Positions 58,997-64,000 of a stretch of 64,000 bases of DNA are shown here, one piece after another. This DNA is from Acidimicrobiia bacterium. GTDB taxonomy: Bacteria; Actinomycetota; Acidimicrobiia; Acidimicrobiales; Bin134. Numbering within the stretch: position 1 is the stretch's first letter; each line of letters begins with the position of its first letter. Location of the stretch: NCBI GenBank assembly GCA_009842675.1, contig VYEX01000081.1, positions 32,503-96,502 on the forward strand, in the 5' to 3' direction. The notes under the pieces were generated by a model. It ran no database searches. It was not told where the DNA came from and saw only the letters and a list, made by a program, of their open reading frames with translations. The position numbers and the translations under genes are program-made.

Positions 58997-60550
58997 GTGA
59001 TTGCCAGAAAGCTGCTTGCCTGCGTCGCCATTTTGGCCTCGATTGCAGCTGGTTGCAGCGACAGCCCCAGCCAATCCACAACTCCAGCGCTCATTGCATC
59101 TCCCGCTCCGACGCCGATGCCGACCGTTCAGACCACCCCATCGTCCACTCCCGCTCCGACGCCGATGCCGACCGTTCAGACCATGCCATCCCCTACCCCT
59201 GGCGCCGATCTCCCCGACCCTGCAGACCCCTCCGCCGGGGTGGGCGACAGCTTCTACCCGCTACTGGGCAATGGCGGGTACGACGTCCTCCATTACCACA
59301 TCGATCTCGATGTGGAGCCCTCGGAGAACACCATCGACGCAGTGACCACAATCACGGCGGTCGCCACCGAGGACCTAGACGAGTTCAACCTTGACTTTCT
59401 CGGGCTGGAGGTGCGTGTCGTAGCGGTTGATGGGGTGGACGCAGAGTTCTCCCGCAACGGCCAGGAGATGACGATCGAGCCCATCGAGCCGGTCTTATCA
59501 GGAGTGCAGTTCACGGTGGCCGTCTCCTATTCGGGAACCCCTCAGCCCGTCGATGACCCCGGAGTGCCGTTCAAACAACTGGGGTGGCATGCGGAGGGCG
59601 ATGTGATCTATACGGTCAGTCAGCCGTCGGGGGCGATGACGTGGTACCCCAACAACAACCACCCCACCGACAAGGCCACCTTCACGTTCCAACTCACTGT
59701 GCCCGACGACGTGACCGCTGCCGCCACCGGCCTGCTCAGCGACGAGACCTCCGCCGATGGATTGACCACCACAACTTGGCAGATGGATGACCCCATGGCC
59801 ACCTATTTGGCCGCGGTGTACATCGGCGACTTCGAACGCCATGAGCAGCGGTTGGACGACGGCCTGTTAATCCGTGACTACATTCCCCGCGGCTCTAGTG
59901 TTTCGATTTTCGAACAACTGGCGGTGGCCCCCGAGGCCATCCGCTTCTTCGAGGAGATCCTAGGTCCGTACCCGTTCGACGCCTACGGCACCATAGTGAT
60001 GCCGTTCCGGCTCGGCTTCGCCCTGGAGAACCAAACGCTGTCGATTCACGATGCCAATACCATCAACCCGTATGTCATCGCCCATGAGGTGTTGCACCAG
60101 TGGATCGGCAACTCATCAACCGTTGCCGACTGGAGCGACATCTGGGTGCATGAGGGCTTCGCCCATTACCTGGGGCTTCTATTCTCTACCGACCTCTATG
60201 GCCAGGACATCGATACCGTCATGGCCGAAGAACACCTCCATCTTTCTCTGACGGAAACCTCGCCCCCGGGCGACATTGAGGCCCACGAGTTGTTCGACCC
60301 CAATACCGTGTACCGCCGGGGCGCCCAAACTCTGCACGCACTTCGCACCCTGGTTGGTGATGAGCTGTTCTTCGACATCGTGCGCACCCACTATGAACAG
60401 ACCGCGGGAAGCAACGCCAGCACAGAGGGCTTTCTCGGCATCGTCGGTGACCTGGCCGGAGCCAGCGCCGTATCCCTAGTCGAGTCGTGGCTGTACGACC
60501 CTGAGTTGCCTGAGTTCTCTTTGTCGGCTGTTGAAGGCACTTTGACCTGA
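58997..60550 (+). CDS. Lipoprotein M1-type zinc metallopeptidase
   Basis: This 517-residue protein starts at a GTG with a lipoprotein signal (LLACVAILASIAAGCSDS, Cys20). A Pro/Thr/Ser-rich linker with a duplicated 16-residue unit comes next, then an M1-like domain. The zinc motif is IAHEVLHQWIGN with His363, Glu364, His367 and Glu386 (WVHEGFAHY). The GAMEN-type exopeptidase motif is altered to FALENQ. It is much shorter than classical aminopeptidase N because the C-terminal domains are missing, and it is anchored outside the cell membrane. Confidence 0.85.
   Translation: MIARKLLACVAILASIAAGCSDSPSQSTTPALIASPAPTPMPTVQTTPSSTPAPTPMPTVQTMPSPTPGADLPDPADPSAGVGDSFYPLLGNGGYDVLHYHIDLDVEPSENTIDAVTTITAVATEDLDEFNLDFLGLEVRVVAVDGVDAEFSRNGQEMTIEPIEPVLSGVQFTVAVSYSGTPQPVDDPGVPFKQLGWHAEGDVIYTVSQPSGAMTWYPNNNHPTDKATFTFQLTVPDDVTAAATGLLSDETSADGLTTTTWQMDDPMATYLAAVYIGDFERHEQRLDDGLLIRDYIPRGSSVSIFEQLAVAPEAIRFFEEILGPYPFDAYGTIVMPFRLGFALENQTLSIHDANTINPYVIAHEVLHQWIGNSSTVADWSDIWVHEGFAHYLGLLFSTDLYGQDIDTVMAEEHLHLSLTETSPPGDIEAHELFDPNTVYRRGAQTLHALRTLVGDELFFDIVRTHYEQTAGSNASTEGFLGIVGDLAGASAVSLVESWLYDPELPEFSLSAVEGTLT
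59102..59197 (+). repeat. 48-bp tandem repeat in the linker of the lipoprotein peptidase
   Basis: Two nearly identical copies with a period of 48 bp (starting at 59102 and 59150) encode the units PAPTPMPTVQTTPSST and PAPTPMPTVQTMPSPT. The period is a multiple of three, so the repeat only lengthens the cell-surface linker. Copy-number variation between strains is likely. Confidence 0.85.
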
Positions 60551-60570
60551 CAACCCGCTAGAACAAGAGG

Positions 60571-61227
60571 ATGGCCCATCTGAACCTGAGCGCCGATGAG
60601 GTGCTCACCACCACCAGAGCGGTACGCCGGCGCCTGGACACGTCTCGGCCGGTAGCACCGGAGTTGATCACCGAGTGCTTGGACATAGCCGTGCAGGCCC
60701 CCACCGGGTCGAACCGTCAGAACTGGCGGTTCATGGTGATCACCGAGCCCGACATCATTGCGGGTTTGGCCGACCTGTACCGCCGGGGCGGCGAGGTGGC
60801 CGGCGACTACCTGGGGGTGCTCCCCCGCCTCGTGCCTCCTGACAGCACCCAGATGGAAGCGACCAACGAGAAGATGTATGCCTCCACCGGCCATCTGTTC
60901 GAGCACCTTCACGAGGTTCCGGGCATGCTGATTCCCTGCCTTGTCGGGCGGGTGTGGGGCCAGCCTCCGGTAACCGTGGCCTCCCATGTTGGATCGGTGA
61001 TCCAGGCGGCGTGGTCGTTCATGCTGGCCGCCCGAGAGCGGGGCATCGGCACGGTGTGGACCACCATCCACCTCTGCTACGAGCAGGAGGCGGCCGAGCT
61101 GCTGGGCATCCCCTACGACGAGGTCATGCAGCTGGCCCTCATCCCCTTCGCCCACACCGTCGGCACCGACTTCCGTCCCGCCCGCCGAGAGCCCTTGGAG
61201 CTGGTTACCCGCTGGAACCGCTGGTAG
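60571..61227 (+). CDS. Nitroreductase family FMN-dependent oxidoreductase
   Basis: This 218-residue protein has the nitroreductase FMN-binding beginning TTTRAVRRRLDTSRPV and QAPTGSNRQNWRFMVITEPD. WSFMLAARERGIGTVWTTIH follows, as in the family core. It reduces nitro, quinone or flavin-related substrates with NAD(P)H. It begins 20 bp after the peptidase stop and ends 6 bp before the DUF418 gene, so the three may be co-transcribed. Confidence 0.85.
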   Translation: MAHLNLSADEVLTTTRAVRRRLDTSRPVAPELITECLDIAVQAPTGSNRQNWRFMVITEPDIIAGLADLYRRGGEVAGDYLGVLPRLVPPDSTQMEATNEKMYASTGHLFEHLHEVPGMLIPCLVGRVWGQPPVTVASHVGSVIQAAWSFMLAARERGIGTVWTTIHLCYEQEAAELLGIPYDEVMQLALIPFAHTVGTDFRPARREPLELVTRWNRW

Positions 61228-61233
61228 GCCGAC

Positions 61234-62376
61234 ATGACCCGCGAGGAGCCCCGCTCGGCGCCGATCTCGTCGGAGGGCCGCAACACCACCCTGGACGCCG
61301 TCCGGGGAGTGGCGGTGCTGGGGATCCTGACCATGAACGCGGTGTCCTACGGGCTGGTGGACATGCCCGCCTACTTCAACCTCGACGCCGGCGGCTCGCG
61401 CACCTGGCTCGACTGGGCCATCGGCGGCATGGGCGAGGTGCTCTTCGACCAGAAGTTCATGGGGCTGTTCTCACTGTTGTTCGGCGCCGGGATCACCATG
61501 TTCGCCGACCGGGCCGCGGCCAGACAGCGGCGGCCGGTGTGGTTCAGCCTGTGGCGCAACGCGCTGCTGTTGGGCATCGGCATCGCCCACTTGGCGCTGT
61601 GGGAGGGCGACGTGCTGGTGCTGTACGCCATCTGCTCGCCGCTGATCATCGCGGCGCGGCAACTGCGCCCGGCGGTACTGGCAACCATCGGCACCGCCCT
61701 GATGCTGGCGGTGGCGGTGGTTGCCGTGGCGGTGCAGGCGGCCATCGACGACCCAGTCGGCCAGCTCAGCGGCTACTGGCTCGAGGGCGAGAAGTCCGCC
61801 GGGATCGAGCTGTGGTTCGTGGGCGACTTTGGGGCTCGGGCGCTGGGCATGATGCTGATCGGCGTGGCGCTGTACCGCACCGGCGTGGTCACCGGCGAAC
61901 GCCCCGGGGACTTCTACGTGCGGACCGCCCGGTGGGGTCTGGGCGTGGGCTTGCCGCTGTCGGCGACCGGCCTAACCATCATGGCGGCAAGCGGGTTCTC
62001 CCCCAACTGGGCGCTGGCCGGGGCCGCCCCCAACACGCTGGCCACCATCCCCCTCAGCCTCGGCTATCTCAGCCTCATCACCCTGTGGAATCAGCGGGCC
62101 GAGTCCGGCCTGAGGATTCGGGTGCGGGCCACGGGGCGCATGGCGCTCACCAACTATCTCGCCCAAAGCGTGTTGGGCGTCATCGTGCTGCGGGAACTGC
62201 TCGGCGATGTGGATCTCAGCCGCAGCCAGATCGCCCTGTTCATACTCGGGGTATGGGCCATACAGCTCTGGTGGTCGCCTGCTTGGCTCAGCCGCTTCCG
62301 CTTCGGCCCCGCCGAATGGCTGTGGCGCTGCGCCACCTACCGCAGGTGGCAACCGCTGCGAGTACCGCCTGGCTGA
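61234..62376 (+). CDS. DUF418 family membrane protein
   Basis: This 380-residue protein has about 10 hydrophobic helices. The family start is LDAVRGVAVLGILTMNAVSY, then LFSLLFGAGITMF; the C-terminal DUF418 part contains GRMALTNYLAQSVLGVIVL and WAIQLWWSPAWLSRFRFGPAEWLWR. Function is not known for most members; a role in envelope lipid or glycan acyl transfer is only a guess. Codons are native. It follows the nitroreductase gene after 6 bp. Confidence 0.88.
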   Translation: MTREEPRSAPISSEGRNTTLDAVRGVAVLGILTMNAVSYGLVDMPAYFNLDAGGSRTWLDWAIGGMGEVLFDQKFMGLFSLLFGAGITMFADRAAARQRRPVWFSLWRNALLLGIGIAHLALWEGDVLVLYAICSPLIIAARQLRPAVLATIGTALMLAVAVVAVAVQAAIDDPVGQLSGYWLEGEKSAGIELWFVGDFGARALGMMLIGVALYRTGVVTGERPGDFYVRTARWGLGVGLPLSATGLTIMAASGFSPNWALAGAAPNTLATIPLSLGYLSLITLWNQRAESGLRIRVRATGRMALTNYLAQSVLGVIVLRELLGDVDLSRSQIALFILGVWAIQLWWSPAWLSRFRFGPAEWLWRCATYRRWQPLRVPPG

Positions 62377-62423
62377 TTTTGCCGACCCGGCCAGAACGGC
62401 AAACAGCCCCATAGGATGCCGAC

Positions 62424-62831
62424 ATGGATCCTGTGAAGGCCTTGGACTACATCCGGGAGAACACCAACGCGGTGCTGGCTACCCTTCGACAAGACGGCAC
62501 CCCCCAGATGTCGCCCGTCACCCTGGCGGTGGTAGATGGCACCGTGGTGATGAGCACTCGGGAGACGGCCTACAAAACCAAGAACCTGCGGCGCGACCCC
62601 CGAAGCTGGCTGTGCGTGTTCCCCCGCAACTTCTTCGGCGACTGGGTGCAGATCGAGTGCCAGGCCGAGATCGTCTCCGGCCCCGATGCAATAGAGCCGC
62701 TGGTGGAGTACTACCGCACCCTGCGGGGCGAGCACCCCGACTGGGACGAGTACCGCCAGGCCATGGTCACCGACCAGCGCTGTCTGGTGAAGTTCCACAT
62801 CCAACACGCCGGCCCCGACCGCTCGGGGTAG
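62424..62831 (+). CDS. PPOX-class (probably F420-dependent) oxidoreductase
   Basis: This 135-residue split-barrel protein (NTNAVLATLRQDGTPQMSPV, TAYKTKNLRRDPR, WVQIECQAEIV) belongs to the pyridoxamine phosphate oxidase-like superfamily, in the subgroup that binds F420 in actinobacteria (Ddn-like). It probably reduces an unknown quinone-, biliverdin- or mycolate-like substrate. An ATG 47 bp after the DUF418 stop starts it. Confidence 0.82.
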   Translation: MDPVKALDYIRENTNAVLATLRQDGTPQMSPVTLAVVDGTVVMSTRETAYKTKNLRRDPRSWLCVFPRNFFGDWVQIECQAEIVSGPDAIEPLVEYYRTLRGEHPDWDEYRQAMVTDQRCLVKFHIQHAGPDRSG

Positions 62832-62896
62832 CCGTTTACTCTTTCCTATCGCCCTTCAACTTGATGCGGCAGATTCAAATGGGGTGGAGAACAGGG

Positions 62897-64000
62897 TCAG
62901 TTCCGAAGAACCGGGCTGTGCTGGGCAAGTTGGTAGGTGGTGGTTCCGCTATCGGGGAATGGATCGGGCGGAGCGTTGATTCGGCGGCGGCCTTGGTGGT
63001 CTTTGCATACCTGCCAGTTGCAATCATGGACGAGGTGGTGACATCCGGGGCACAGCTGGGCGAGGTTGGGGATGTCGGTTAGCCCGTCGTCTTGCCAGTG
63101 CTGGATATGGTGCGACTCGCAGCGCTCTGAGGGGGCTATGCAGCCGATGCACCCGCCGTCTCGGGCTGCGAGCATGATGCGCTGGGCCAGCGAGGCCGAC
63201 CGCTGCGACCGGCCCAGCCACAGTGGTTGGCCGTCAGCATCGGCGAAAGCGGTATAGACATCGGCGTTTTCAAGGAGCCCCTCCAGCACCTCGGAGGGCA
63301 CCGGTTGGCCGTCGTCAAGCCGGGGCGGGCTGAGCTCGCCAGTCTCGGCGTCGTACTCGGTAATCATGAGCAGCGATGCTGGAGTGGCCCGCTGAGGGCC
63401 GTCCCGTGTGACCAGCTGCACCAGGGCATCGGCATTCCGCTGCAAGTACGTGATCTTGCTGTCGGGCTTCTCCTCGCGGCGAAATACCTCGGCCATCTTG
63501 GCCCAAGCCAGACTGACCCGCCGCCCGGCCATGTAGTCGAGGTGGGCGTACAGCTTCCAAGAGCCGTCGGGCTCCTGGGTCATAAACGCCCGGCGGTCTT
63601 GGCGCTGCTGCTGGTACTTCGTGTAGCCCCGTTCCTCGATCGGTTCCCGGCGCAGCGCATGCCTTGACAGCAGGTCCGCGGGGGCCTCCTTGGTGCAGGC
63701 CAGTATGGCTTCCTCGCTGCGATAGTCGGGCTTGCCAGCGACACGCTCGATCACCCGAGCCTGGCTGGCGTTGATCTCCCCTGCGGCCAAAGCCTCCAAC
63801 GTCGTCGGAAAGTTCTCCGCCAGCGAAACCGCCAGCTTCACATCTGAGCCAGCCTTGCCCCCCGATTCCAACACCCGCTCCCTCAACACACTCACTGCGG
63901 CTCTAGGGGTGCTCTGTCGGGCGCGCTCTGCCAATGCCTCAGCCAACAACCCCTCAACCTGCGAGCGAGTCCGTCCCAATTCTTCTATCCGTTCGTCCAA
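62897..64000 (-). CDS. DUF222/13E12-type HNH endonuclease-like protein (5-prime end cut by the window)
   Basis: The 367-codon open part ends with an HNH domain (CIGCIAPSERCESHHIQHWQ, then CPGCHHLVHDC, with paired CxxC and His-His-His). In front lies a helical DUF222-like region (AEALAERARQSTPRAAVSVL, GEINASQARVIERVA). Such proteins are multicopy in actinobacteria and sometimes near mobile elements. The first codon at the edge is TTG, so the true start is likely beyond the window. Nuclease activity is expected but not proven. Confidence 0.8.
   Translation of the reverse strand: MDERIEELGRTRSQVEGLLAEALAERARQSTPRAAVSVLRERVLESGGKAGSDVKLAVSLAENFPTTLEALAAGEINASQARVIERVAGKPDYRSEEAILACTKEAPADLLSRHALRREPIEERGYTKYQQQRQDRRAFMTQEPDGSWKLYAHLDYMAGRRVSLAWAKMAEVFRREEKPDSKITYLQRNADALVQLVTRDGPQRATPASLLMITEYDAETGELSPPRLDDGQPVPSEVLEGLLENADVYTAFADADGQPLWLGRSQRSASLAQRIMLAARDGGCIGCIAPSERCESHHIQHWQDDGLTDIPNLAQLCPGCHHLVHDCNWQVCKDHQGRRRINAPPDPFPDSGTTTYQLAQHSPVLRN

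Noticed and set aside
60954..62414. Long plus-strand open frame over the nitroreductase and DUF418 genes
   Set aside because: Shifted-frame shadow with Arg/Gly/His-rich composition. The real frames have family motifs.

Overview
The window looks like a high-GC actinobacterial chromosome, most plausibly from the Acidimicrobiia or a relative. The support is a mix of genes: two luciferase-like F420-type oxidoreductases, an F420/PPOX-type protein, a DUF3499-like protein, an Rpf-like secreted protein, a DUF222/HNH protein, many acyl-CoA enzymes and a complete hopanoid operon. Codon third positions are strongly G/C almost everywhere. The main exceptions are the restriction-modification segment (about 50.5-52.3 kb) and, less clearly, a small toxin-antitoxin-like pair (about 29.4-30.0 kb). 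I see no rRNA, tRNA, CRISPR array or intact insertion sequence, and no gene-free stretch longer than 300 bases.

Layout. 1-5.4 kb: the N-terminal part of a DyP peroxidase, an enoyl-CoA hydratase / acyl-CoA dehydrogenase / phosphotransferase operon, a ROK protein and an aquaporin. 5.4-10.1 kb: an orphan molybdenum-hydroxylase large subunit, a cupin, a TauD-type dioxygenase and a double Rpf-domain secreted protein. 10.1-17.1 kb: a catabolic-looking set with an F420-type monooxygenase, three amidohydrolase-2 proteins, a cytochrome P450 and an iron-type superoxide dismutase. 17.2-19.7 kb: a DUF3499-like protein, a NicX-like protein and an aldo/keto reductase. 19.6-25.1 kb: a nucleoside/sugar operon (oxidoreductase, aldo/keto reductase, PfkB kinase, purine nucleoside phosphorylase, phosphohexo/pentomutase). 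25.2-32.6 kb: a PhyH dioxygenase, a GH3 glycosidase, an alpha/beta hydrolase, the small TA-like pair and an M1 aminopeptidase.

32.6-41.2 kb is the clearest pathway. hpnC-hpnD-hpnE-prenyl synthase-shc-hpnG-hpnH lie on the minus strand, most of them joined by 1-4 bp overlaps, next to a MerR/TetR double-domain regulator. Together they can take isoprenyl diphosphates to squalene, hopene and ribosyl-hopane precursors. 41.3-43.1 kb holds a ferredoxin with its reductase (apparently using a CTG start) and a small lipoprotein. 43.3-48.1 kb holds a tightly coupled operon of two altered thiolase-fold proteins, two DUF35 OB-fold proteins without zinc cysteines and a lone phosphohistidine-swivel domain, followed by an alcohol dehydrogenase. 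48.2-50.4 kb: an unknown protein and a second luciferase-like oxidoreductase.

50.5-52.3 kb is a low-GC restriction-modification island: a PD-ExK nuclease convergent with a winged-helix/methyltransferase pair, and a perfect 14-bp palindrome in front of that pair. 52.3-57.3 kb: an MFS exporter, an isomerase-like crotonase and an acyl-CoA dehydrogenase pair that looks like a catalytic/non-catalytic heteromer. 57.3-64 kb: an orphan P-II protein, a probably leaderless GntR regulator, a class II aldolase, a lipoprotein M1-type peptidase, a nitroreductase, a DUF418 membrane protein, a PPOX protein and a DUF222/HNH protein cut by the window edge. Overall the window suggests an aerobic heterotroph that degrades acyl-CoA-linked and cyclic compounds and makes hopanoids.
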